Assembly (NCBI GenBank): GCA_930367205.1
Contig: OV884015.1
Coordinates: 106,146,509 to 106,210,508 of the forward strand
From: Acanthosoma haemorrhoidale
Lineage: Eukaryota > Arthropoda > Insecta > Hemiptera > Acanthosomatidae
Direction of reading: 5' to 3'
DNA: 64,000 nt
Position numbers and translations under genes: made by a program. The notes beneath the pieces are model-generated. The model searched no databases, was not told the origin of the DNA, and saw only the letters and a list, made by a program, of their open reading frames with translations. Every line of letters starts with the position of its first letter. The first letter of the stretch is position 1. Positions 26,262 to 37,792 of the stretch are shown in pieces.

Positions 26262-28265
26262 TCAGTATCTCTTATCAATGTAACCTTTCTCAAATACTAT
26301 ACTGTACTTAACTATAAATCTTTCTATTTTCATATCATCTAATTTTATTTTGAACCCGTCTTCTTCGATATGTTCATTAAAATTCACTTTAACTTCTTCA
26401 TTTTTTTCTTTCTTCTTCTCTGTATTTCTTGTTTCATCTTCTTTCTTCTGTATTATTTGTAGATTCTCATTATGGATTAATCTAAACATTTTTATAATAT
26501 CTAATCCTTTAAGAAAATCTTCAAAATAATCTCTCTTGACAATGAACACATCAACATATTTTCTATGTCAAAAATGTTTAATTTTTGAGTTACTAAACTT
26601 TTTTTTCACACCATTGACTGTTTTTAAAAGTATCTTATTTACTTCTTCTGTCTTTTTCTTTATATTAGTTAATTTTGAATTTATTATAGAGCATTGGGAT
26701 CCTGGATCGGATGTCCCATTTACCTGTTACTTCTCTTTTTATGATATTTTTACTTTAATCAATGGTGTGGTTATTCGTTTTTATGTTCAGTAATTAGATC
26801 TACTTCTAATACTAAGTTGCTTTCTATTATTCTAGTTTCATTTTTTATCTATTTTAAACCGGCATGAAGCATCTTCATGATCCCTGATACAATTGTTTAA
26901 TTGTTCACAGTTATTCCACGGATTTTTCTCTTGAAATTGGTTTTTACTGTACAGGTTTTCCATTTTTCTTTGTTATGAATTTTTTTTGTTCACTAGGCCC
27001 TCTCATTTTTTAATTTCATAAAATAATCTAGATGAATTCTCACGTTTTTCTTGATCTATCTTTTTTCTGATAAAGTAGGTAAACCTGCAGTTAGTGCATG
27101 GATCTTTTCCCTTGAAATTTGTTTTTACTGTACAGGTTTTCCATTTTCCTTTGTTATGAATTTTTTTTGTTCACTAGGCCCTCACATTTTTTAATTTCAT
27201 AAAATAATCTAGATGAATTATCACGTTTTTCTTGATCTATGTTTTTTCTGATAAAGTAGGTAAACCCGCAGTTAGTGCATGGATCTTTTCCCTTGAAATT
27301 TGTTTTTACTGTACAGGTTTTCCATTTTCCTTTGTTATGAATTTTTTTTGTTCACTAGACCCTCACATTTTCTAATTTTATAAAATAATCTAGATGAATT
27401 CTCACGTTTTTCTTGATCTATCTTTTTTCTGATAAAGTAGGTAAACCTGCAGTTAGTGCATGGATCTTTTCCCTTGAAATTTGTTTTTACTGTACAGGTT
27501 TTCCATTTTCCTTTGTTATGAATTTTTTTTGTTCACTAGGCCCTCACATTTTTTAATTTCATAAAATAATCTAGATGAATTATCACGTTTTTCTTGATCT
27601 ATGTTTTTTCTGATAAAGTAGGTAAACCCGCAGTTAGTGCATGGATCTTTTCCCTTGAAATTTGTTTTTACTGTACAGGTTTTCCATTTTCCTTTGTTAT
27701 GAATTTTTTTTGTTCACTAGACCCTCACATTTTCTAATTTTATAAAATATTCTAGATGAATTATCACGTTTTTCTTGATCTATCTTTTTTCTGATAAAGT
27801 AGGTAAACCTGCAGTTAGTGCATGGATTTTTCTCTTGAAATTTTTTTTTACTCTACAGGTTTTTCATTTTTCTTTGTTATGAATTTTTTTTGTTCACTAG
27901 GCCCTCACATTTTATAATTTTATAAAATATTCTAGATGAATTATCACGTTATTCTTGATCTATCTTTTTTCTGATAAAGTAGGTAAACCTGCTATAAGCT
28001 ATTATAAAGATATAAGCATCACTAAAGACTGTTTAGCATTTGAGTTTTTGCATGTAAGCTTCTCAATCATAAACTTTTCTGCTATATGTTTTAAATTTAG
28101 TTGATTCTCTTTCTTCTGTGTGGATTCAATCTTATTTTTTCTCATGATTGTTCCGCATTTAAATCATCAAAATACATTGTTTTCATTTTCTCTGTTAATG
28201 TAATCCACACTGTCTTCTCTTGACCTCTCTTACTAAAACTATTTTTCAGTCTTTTATAAATATAA
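26262..28265 (-). pseudogene. Decayed lysine-rich coding region (unit 4)
   Basis: Counterpart of 3795-5257 with six internal 180-bp copies. The copy between about 27340 and 27521 shows the open 57-codon frame well, with Cys-x11-Cys-x2-Cys and a later Cys. Confidence 0.35.
26908..27990. repeat. 180-bp tandem repeat, 6 copies (unit 4)
   Basis: 1083 bp. Copies 2-3 and 4-5 form a repeated pair (ctatgttttttc followed by ctagaccctc), so expansion seems to have happened in two-copy steps of about 360 bp. Confidence 0.95.
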
Positions 28266-29323
28266 TTATTTTATAAAGTTGGTAACAAAATTGTGCGAAC
28301 AATAATCATGCATATATCTTTATCTATCATTTCTATTATTTACTTATATTATAAGAATAAAATCTTCTCATACGAAGGCAGTTTAATATCAAACTTATGA
28401 ATAAAAAAAAGTTTGCTAAAAAAATAAATAAAAGCTGAAAAAATATTTTGCGTACAAAAATCATGCATATATATTTTGCTATCAATTATATTATTTACTT
28501 ATATTATAAAAAAACAAATATTCTCATATGAACACAGTCCATTATAATCTTTATAAATAAATAAATCGTTATTCATCTTAAGGTAAAAAATTCATATTGT
28601 GCTTAAAAATAAAAAAAGTTCATTCAAATAATAAATAAAAACATTATACTTACAAATATCATGCATATATATCTATCATTTATATTATTTACTTATATGG
28701 TAAGAAAAAAAATGTCTCATGCGAAAACAGTTTAATATCATCCTTATATATCAAGAAATTGTTATATATAAAAATAAAAAGAAAAATTGGTTAAAAAAAA
28801 TGGTTATAAAAATCATGCATGTATATATATCTATCATTCATATCATTATTTACTTTCTCACTACTATTATACTCACTCATTACTATATATATGATTTCTC
28901 ATAGGACAACAGTTAATTATCATCCTTAATAATCAAATAAGATTATTCAATAATTTATACCCAACAGATTTCCAGATATTGACACCACGACTCTAACTGT
29001 TTTTTAGGAGTGAACTATTCCAGAGACGAAGATACTTGCTATCTTAACTACAGGCCACTACGATACACCATACAGACCACAGATGTTGGTAGGCTAGGGG
29101 AAGTAGAAGGGTTAAGTCTTTGAAATATTGACCGAACCTTTTTGACCTAATGACAACTATCAATATGTTAAAATAAATTACCGTAAGACCATAAAATTAT
29201 ATCTTTCAGAGACCGTAAGCTTAACCATAGCAATAAAAACTATATCCAATTTTTATGAGATTATACAAAATTTTATTTCACCAGGACCATATTTAATTGA
29301 ACGCAGCAGAATTAATCTCTAGC

Positions 29324-29818
29324 CTAATCAATCGTAACAATGTTAACCTTAAGTAGTCCTGGATTCTTCTCATAAAACTCCACACCCCTATCAGAAAGCC
29401 ATGCTGAAATTGCTGGCTTAAGTTTAGGCTGTCCATCAAGGGAGTGCAACCCTCTACCCGTTATAACAGAAACAAAAGTGGTCTTACGACCGGAATCTCG
29501 AAGCCTGGAAGTGACTTCATCTATGAAGAGGTCAAGTACGTCCAGAGCTTCGGACACGAATAGGAAATGCAAATCTAAACGTGTCCATGTATCATTCACA
29601 TGATACCTAATAATCGACCTAGCAGACAAAGGCCTAATCCTTCTACCTCCCTCGGTACTCCACCTGGTCTTTGTGTAAGGCGGTTGATCTAAAGGTGTGA
29701 GGAAGCAAATAGCTTCGTCTACGGAATCGTTCACTCCGGCTAAAACAAAAGTTAGTGTTTGTTCGTCCATGTCTGGGAATCTGTCGGATAAATAAGTTAA
29801 CGAAGTAGACTTACTCAT
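29324..29818 (-). CDS. CUE-Smr domain protein (unit 4)
   Basis: Same 164-aa product as the copy at 6315-6809. Two base differences lie in the 3' flank near 29232 (caataaaaac for caatgaagac), and none is seen in the ORF. Confidence 0.85.
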   Translation of the reverse strand: MSKSTSLTYLSDRFPDMDEQTLTFVLAGVNDSVDEAICFLTPLDQPPYTKTRWSTEGGRRIRPLSARSIIRYHVNDTWTRLDLHFLFVSEALDVLDLFIDEVTSRLRDSGRKTTFVSVITGRGLHSLDGQPKLKPAISAWLSDRGVEFYEKNPGLLKVNIVTID

Positions 29819-30768
29819 TACGGCGATGATGATCGGGACACTGTATCCAATATGTGCACACTTTAAAAGTCAGAGCTGGACTGACTGAAATCATAGGAAA
29901 GTTTGCAAGTGACGGTGGAGTGGGGGACCCAGGTACCGAAATTCTTTATATTGGCAAACCCTCACCCAGGTAAAAACATCTTTTGACCTGGTGTAAATGT
30001 CTAAAAAAGACGATTTCTCTTTACTTCTATTTTTTTTTATACATGGAAAGAAACTACTATTTTTTTAATTTGAATTCAAAACCGAGGTTAATACTTCTGT
30101 TTTACAGAAGACCTAAAGGAGAATTATTTCGGGGACGAATAATATAAGTGATCAATTGTAGTCTCATAATTAATATGTGAGCGGGGAAATATACCAAATA
30201 TTGCAGGTTCCAGAAAAAACTCTAGGTTTTTTTATTGTTCCTTGGTGGCTAGAATGCACAGAAACCTTCGACACATTTTCAAGTCTACCTATTCTTTCAA
30301 AAAAACGTAATATTGTAAAAATAGTAAACAAATACAACGAATAATAAAACAAAAGGCCGTAGTTAGGAAAACGCACGTGGGAGAGCACTTACCATGAACA
30401 AATCAATTATGATACGGAATTTTTTCTACAGTAACGATAATATGTGACGACTGAAGGCGACAATTGAGTAAACAAATAATGTAAATACAGCTGAAGAAAA
30501 GTCCGACCTCACCACCAACCCCGCTTCTGAGTTAACAGTTATTTTCTTGAAACTTGAGAGAAGTTAGAATTTTAGTTTTGCCAAAGCTTGAGGCAGACTA
30601 GAAGGTGTGTGTTATGATCTGCCAAGACTTTCAAAGCACTAAGTACCAAGCACCACAGTTGATTATCTAAGTACGCAAGTGTGCCATGTGATTAAGCCGA
30701 GACAGACTTTAAACACTAAGTAACAAGCACTACAGTTAATTATTTAAGTACGCAAGTGTGCCCTGTGA

Positions 30769-31146
30769 TTAAGCAGAGACAGACTTTAAGCACCAAGCCG
30801 ATATTTCCGATTTTAGTTCTTCCCTTAATTGATCAAACTTTCCACTCAAATCTTTTTGTTCTTTATTATTTTCTTTAAGTGCGTTATTTTGACTGTTTAA
30901 TTTTTCGTTTATTTCTTTAATATTTTCTTTAAGTGCGTTAAATTGACTGTTTAATTGGGCAAGGACCTGTTGCAACATCTTTGTCGTAGTGTTTTCACTC
31001 GGATTTACTGCAGGTTCGGGGTGTGGGTTCCCTGTTTTAGAGGCTGCGTTTGACCCAAAAGGTAGGCAGTATACCTGAATCTGACCTGGACCTATTTGTG
31101 TACGTGTGTGTACAACAAATGTGAAATTATGAGAAAATATAAATTG
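30769..31146 (-). CDS. Coiled-coil ORF, class B form (unit 5)
   Basis: 126 open codons, first Met at 30978. The repeated LKEN blocks are present. A missing stretch in the adjacent 77-bp repeat (caccaagccg for cactaagtaccaagccg) changes the C-terminus, so the tail differs from those of units 2 and 7, which suggests the tail is not under selection. Confidence 0.35.
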   Translation of the reverse strand, partial: QFIFSHNFTFVVHTRTQIGPGQIQVYCLPFGSNAASKTGNPHPEPAVNPSENTTTKMLQQVLAQLNSQFNALKENIKEINEKLNSQNNALKENNKEQKDLSGKFDQLREELKSEISAWCLKSVSA

Positions 31147-31902
31147 TTAGTGGTTAGTACTAGTTATTATTCTAACATGCAATACCTCACAATTCCTTTG
31201 GTTTCTTTAGAATTTTTTAAGTTAATCCCGGAGCGGCCCCCATTGAAACCTACCTTATTTTTTACCATTTATTTTTCTACTTTATTTGATCAATTTACCT
31301 TAACTAATTTGGCAGGTCCGTCATGAGATTTTTAAATCAAATTGTTTTATGTCTTTGACATAGGAATTTATCCCGATTGAATCCCTCAGGTTAAGCCGAG
31401 ACAGACTTTAATCACTAAGTACCAAGCACTACAGTTGATTATCTAAGTACGCAAGTGTGCCCTGTGATTAAGCCGAGACAGACTTTAAGAACTAAGTAAT
31501 AATAATAATAATCTGACGTATTTTTCAATAGAATGATTTCTTCTTTTAATTTTGAATTTACATTATAATTATATTATTAAAATATTAAATGATTAAAAAA
31601 GTCCGCACATTTTGAGGACCCTACTTCCACACTTGGTCATTAGCACTGTAGCACTCTCTTAACCGCTATTTTCACGATTAATCCGGTGTTGATTATCACA
31701 GCGATGTGTCTGAAAGTCCATTTTGTTCTTACAACATTTTATCAAGGTTTATATCAACGCACATTTCCAGATTAGTGAAAATATATTTAAATAAATATTT
31801 ATTTAAAGGAATTTACAATCTGCTCTAATAGGGCGTATATATATACATAGCCTGGGATTCCCCAGATTCATCAGGGAAATGTCCTTATTCGTTAAAAAGA
31901 AT

Positions 31903-32160
31903 TCATGGATCAGGGATACAACCCCTTACTAACACTGCTCTTGCATCTTCGTCACTGGTGTGCAGTAACAGTGGAGACAATGAGAGACTACCTGTAGAAG
32001 AAGCCTGGGTAAGAACTCCAAAGGATGTTTTAGCATCAAAAGGTTTATTTACTAACGTTATTTTTAGTGGGGTCCTCCATTGTTTAAACCAGTAAGTCCA
32101 AATAGGGTTTAGTTTGGATTTGTACATGAGAATTTCGTTTTCAAATTTGGGATGTGATTT
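31903..32160 (-). pseudogene. LINE reverse-transcriptase relic, best-preserved copy (unit 5)
   Basis: Same relic as at 1614-1716, but with TGG at the Trp of NPIWTYW, so the frame stays open to 31903. The stretch beyond TYWFKQW no longer resembles a reverse transcriptase. Confidence 0.5.
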
Positions 32161-34236
32161 TTTGACTGAGAGACATGTTCCATGTTGGTCCGTTCTGAAG
32201 TTGGAATATTAGGTTTAGAACTGAATGTGTTGTGGGATGACCAAAAATAAAAAAACCCTGTGAATAATAAATTGTTCCCATCATTCAATAACATAAATTA
32301 AATTAAACATAAAACCAGCAATGTACAGTAACTCTTTTTAGTTAGCAAGAGTTAAAATAAGGTTTGACAATCCTTAAAATGCAAAGTAAATCGAGCTAAG
32401 GAGCTTAAGAGGAGGAGGAGAGTGGAGAAGGTGAAGTTCAATATTGCTACAGCTGAAATACAATCCGGTGTTGTATATTAGAAGTTCCTTCCTCTGTAAA
32501 TAAATTTCTTCCGTGTTGTTGAATATTGTCAACTAATAATATAATATTAATAAAACCTTATACTATCATTGAATATTGTTTTGTTTGTTATTGTGAATAT
32601 ATCTCTTAGATTTGGATTTATTAGTGTGTTTCAACATCCATCTTCTGTTGAAAATAGGCTCTTAGAGTAAAGCGTGAGTAAAAATATTTTCTTAAAAATT
32701 AAAACTATTCTAAAACGTAAACTTTCCGTTTGGAATATCTTTGTTGATGATGAAAAGAGAGATATGGCCCGAGGACGATACAAACAACACACAGTGCACT
32801 TCACAAATGGACTGAGCTTTACATTTGTAACAATTTGTATTCACAAATTTTTAAGAGATACCAATCATATAGCTGAGTGGTTAGCTTCACTGTTTGCAAG
32901 TTCACAAGTCTTTTGGGGCTTGTACACTTGTTAATTAAGTATTAAGCCCACTATCTCATTATTTAGTAGGGGTATGATGTTATAAGGAAAATGCAGCGGA
33001 AGCTAGTTTTTTTGTTAAATTAGGAATGACAAAACGAATGAAATATGGATAAATAATCTTATATTTAGCATTAAAATAAAACAGTAATCACTATACTTTA
33101 TATACATTACATATAACATGAATAATAATAAATCATATAATTTTATAAAATATTTCTTACATTATTAATTTTTACATAGCAGTTTATGAAATTTCTATGA
33201 TTAAATTGCATGAATTGTTCCCTTTTAATTTTTTATTAAATTATGACATTATATAATTCGGGAAGTAGGACAAGTAATACACAAATACAATAATAATCGT
33301 CATCATGGCAATAAAAGCCTTAGCATATACATCGGTCTGACAATACGGTTATAAGACAACGTACTAATAAATCCCAGACATACTTGAAGGTTAATAAAAA
33401 AAATTATTTGATAATAATTCAATTAGTATATGATAATGATTTGGGGTACAAAAAATAATTGGAATACAAATATTTTAGGCTCATGACGTCATGATATATC
33501 TTGATTGTTAAAGTTTGTGAAGTCTGTTGTTGTCTGCATGAAGATAACTGAATGAAGTCTGCTGATAGGCTGCTAAGTAGTACGAGCCTTCGACATCTGC
33601 AATAGTGATACAAATTAGTTATAAATGCAAAATAAGAATAAAATAAATAGAAAATCTTCTTATGACTAATGATTTCATATCATCCTCATAATTTAAAAAT
33701 GGTTTATACCAAAAATAGAGAAAAATTCGTCCATATCTTTTGAAATCGTTGTACATTATTTCATTTACTAAAATAAATCGAAAAAATTTTACCTTTAAAT
33801 TTGATGATATGATTGTAGTTGTGATCACCAGTGATCCAGGTGGGATGACTCCGTGCTCTTTGGACGGTGGAGTTTCATGTATACATCATGTCCACATAAT
33901 GCCAATAATGAATTTTTTCAGGCTCCTTACTAGATAGTTAGGGTCACTAGGCAGATGAGGTATTCATTTTTTTTCTGAAATAAATTTGGTTATACATACA
34001 AAGTCATATTACAATAAATATAAAAAAATCTTCTAATATGAAAAGAGTTTAATATCATCCTTATAAATAAAAAAAGCTAATTCAAAATATAAATAAAAGT
34101 TGGTAACATAATTTTGCGTAAAAAAATCATGCATATGTACGTATGTAAAACAGTTATATAAGTTGAGGGAATCAACTGATATCGGTTTCAAATTATCACT
34201 TCTATCTACAGACTCTAATTACAACTTTAAAAACTT

Positions 34237-36240
34237 TCAGTATCTCTTATCAATGTAACCTTTCTCAAATACTATACTGTACTTAACTATAAATCTTTCT
34301 ATTTTCATATCATCTAATTTTATTTTGAACCCGTCTTCTTCGATATGTTCATTAAAATTCACTTTAACTTCTTCATTTTTTTCTTTCTTCTTCTCTGTAT
34401 TTCTTGTTTCATCTTCTTTCTTCTGTATTATTTGTAGATTCTCATTATGGATTAATCTAAACATTTTTATAATATCTAATCCTTTAAGAAAATCTTCAAA
34501 ATAATCTCTCTTGACAATGAACACATCAACATATTTTCTATGTCAAAAATGTTTAATTTTTGAGTTACTAAACTTTTTTTTCACACCATTGACTGTTTTT
34601 AAAAGTATCTTATTTACTTCTTCTGTCTTTTTCTTTATATTAGTTAATTTTGAATTTATTATAGAGCATTGGGATCCTGGATCGGATGTCCCATTTACCT
34701 GTTACTTCTCTTTTTATGATATTTTTACTTTAATCAATGGTGTGGTTATTCGTTTTTATGTTCAGTAATTAGATCTACTTCTAATACTAAGTTGCTTCCT
34801 ATTATTCTAGTTTCATTTTTTATCTATTTTAAACCGGCATGAAGCATCTTCATGATCCCTGATACAATTGTTTAATTGTTCACAGTTATTCCATGGATTT
34901 TTCTCTTGAAATTTGTTTTTACTGTACAGGTTTTCCATTTTTCTTTGTTATGAATTTTTTTTGTTCACTAGGCCCTCACATTTTTTAATTTCATAAAATA
35001 ATCTAGATGAATTCTCACGTTTTTCTTGATCTATCTTTTTTCTGATAAAGTAGGTAAACCTGCAGTTAGTGCATGGATCTTTTCCCTTGAAATTTGTTTT
35101 TACTGTACAGGTTTTCCATTTTCCTTTGTTATGAATTTTTTTTGTTCACTAGGCCCTCACATTTTTTAATTTCATAAAATAATCTAGATGAATTATCACG
35201 TTTTTCTTGATCTATGTTTTTTCTGATAAAGTAGGTAAACCCGCAGTTAGTGCATGGATCTTTTCCCTTGAAATTTGTTTTTACTGTACAGGTTTTCCAT
35301 TTTTCTTTGTTATGAATTTTTTTTGTTCACTAGGCCCTCACATTTTTTAATTTCATAAAATAATCTAGATGAATTATCACGTTTTTCTTGATCTATGTTT
35401 TTTCTGATAAAGTAGGTAAACCCGCAGTTAGTGCATGGATCTTTTCCCTTGAAATTTGTTTTTACTGTACAGGTTTTCCATTTTTCTTTGTTATGAATTT
35501 TTTTTGTTCACTAGGCCCTCACATTTTTTAATTTCATAAAATAATCTAGATGAATTATCACGTTTTTCTTGATCTATGTTTTTTCTGATAAAGTAGGTAA
35601 ACCCGCAGTTAGTGCATGGATCTTTTCCCTTGAAATTTGTTTTTACTGTACAGGTTTTCCATTTTCCTTTGTTATGAATTTTTTTTGTTCACTAGGCCCT
35701 CACATTTTCTAATTTTATAAAATATTCTAGATGAATTATCACGTTTTTCTTGATCTATCTTTTTTCTGATAAAGTAGGTAAACCTGCAGTTAGTGCATGG
35801 ATTTTTCTCTTGAAATTTTTTTTTACTCTACAGGTTTTTCATTTTTCTTTGTTATGAATTTTTTTTTTTCACTAGGCCCTCACATTTTATAATTTTATAA
35901 AATATTCTAGATGAATTATCACGTTATTCTTGATCTATCTTTTTTCTGATAAAGTAGGTAAACCTGCTATAAGCTATTATAAAGATATAAGCATCACTAA
36001 AGACTGTTTAGCATTTGAGTTTTTGCATGTAAGCTTCTCAATCATAAACTTTTCTGCTATATGTTTTAAATTTAGTTGATTCTCTTTCTTCTGTGTGGAT
36101 TCAATCTTATTTTTTCTCATGATTGTTCCGCATTTAAATCATCAAAATACATTGTTTTCATTTTCTCTGTTAATGTAATCCACACTGTCTTCTCTTGACC
36201 TCTCTTACTAAAACTATTTTTCAGTCTTTTATAAATATAA
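34237..36240 (-). pseudogene. Decayed lysine-rich coding region (unit 5)
   Basis: Counterpart of 3795-5257 with six internal 180-bp copies. Several middle copies share the variants atgttttttctg and aaacccgcag, which points to recent duplication of a sub-block inside this unit. Confidence 0.35.
34883..35965. repeat. 180-bp tandem repeat, 6 copies (unit 5)
   Basis: 1083 bp. Copies 2 to 4 are near-identical single steps, a different expansion history from unit 4 although the total is the same. Confidence 0.95.
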
Positions 36241-37297
36241 TTATTTTATAAAGTTGGTAACAAAATTGTGCGAACAATAATCATGCATATATCTTTATCT
36301 ATCATTTATATTATTTACTTATATTATAAGAATAAAATCTTCTCATACGAAGGCAGTTTAATATCAAACTTATGAATAAAAAAAGTTTGCTAAAAAAATA
36401 AATAAAAGCTGAAAAAATATTTTGCGTACAAAAATCATGCATATATATTTTGCTATCAATTATATTATTTACTTATATTATAAAAAAACAAATATTCTCA
36501 TATGAACACAGTCCATTATAATCTTTATAAATAAATAAATCGTTATTCATCTTAAGGTAAAAAATTCATATTGTGCTTAAAAATAAAAAAAGTTTATTCA
36601 AATAATAAATAAAAACATTATACTTACAAATATCATGCATATATATCTATCATTTATATTATTTACTTATATGGTAAGAAAAAAAATGTCTCATGCGAAA
36701 ACAGTTTAATATCATCCTTATATATCAAGAAATTGTTATATATAAAAATAAAAAGAAAAATTGGTTAAAAAAAATGGTTATAAAAATCATGCATGTATAT
36801 ATATCTATCATTCATATCATTATTTACTTTCTCACTACTATTATACTCACTCATTACTATATATATGATTTCTCATAGGACAACAGTTAATTATCATCCT
36901 TAATAATCAAATAAGATTATTCAATAATTTATACCCAACAGATTTCCAGATATTGACACCACGACTCTAACTGTTTTTTAGGAGTGAACTATTCCAGAGA
37001 CGAAGATACTTGCTATCTTAACTACAGGCCACTACGAAACACCATACAGACCACAGATGTTGGTAGGCTAGGGGAAGTAGAAGGGTTAAGTCTTTGAAAT
37101 ATTGACCGAACCTTTTTGACCTAATGACAACTATCAATATGTTAAAATAAATTACCGTAAGACCATAAAATTATATCTTTCAGAGACCGTAAGCTTAACC
37201 ATAGCAATGAAGACTATATCCAATTTTTATGAGATCATACAAAATTTTATTTCACCAGGACCATATTTAATTGAACGCAGCAGAATTAATCTCTAGC

Positions 37298-37792
37298 CTA
37301 ATCAATCGTAACAATGTTAACCTTAAGTAGTCCTGGATTCTTCTCATAAAACTCCACACCCCTATCAGAAAGCCATGCTGAAATTGCTGGCTTAAGTTTA
37401 GGCTGTCCATCAAGGGAGTGCAACCCTCTACCCGTTATAACAGAAACAAAAGTGGTCTTACGACCGGAATCTCGAAGCCTGGAAGTGACTTCATCTATGA
37501 AGAGGTCAAGTACGTCCAGAGCTTCGGACACGAATAGGAAATGCAAATCTAAACGTGTCCATGTATCATTCACATGATACCTAATAATCGACCTAGCAGA
37601 CAAAGGCCTAATCCTTCTACCTCCCTCGGTACTCCACCTGGTCTTTGTGTAAGGCGGTTGATCTAAAGGTGTGAGGAAGCAAATAGCTTCGTCTACGGAA
37701 TCGTTCACTCCGGCTAAAACAAAAGTTAGTGTTTGTTCGTCCATGTCTGGGAATCTGTCGGATAAATAAGTTAACGAAGTAGACTTACTCAT
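37298..37792 (-). CDS. CUE-Smr domain protein (unit 5)
   Basis: Same 164-aa product as the copy at 6315-6809. The flank carries single-base variants (gaaacacc near 37036, gagatcatac near 37230) that are absent from the ORF. Confidence 0.85.
   Translation of the reverse strand: MSKSTSLTYLSDRFPDMDEQTLTFVLAGVNDSVDEAICFLTPLDQPPYTKTRWSTEGGRRIRPLSARSIIRYHVNDTWTRLDLHFLFVSEALDVLDLFIDEVTSRLRDSGRKTTFVSVITGRGLHSLDGQPKLKPAISAWLSDRGVEFYEKNPGLLKVNIVTID

Larger units (their letters stand above)
22448..30442. repeat. Macrosatellite unit 4
   Basis: Complete tandem unit of 7995 bp, the longest without a transposon, because it has six 180-bp repeats. Class A coiled-coil ORF; intact CUE-Smr gene. It shares the caataaaaac variant upstream of the Smr terminator with unit 6. 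Confidence 0.95.

Noticed and set aside
26908..27990. Regular repeats as a possible CRISPR array
   Set aside because: The units are contiguous 180-bp copies with no unique spacers, in a eukaryotic context.
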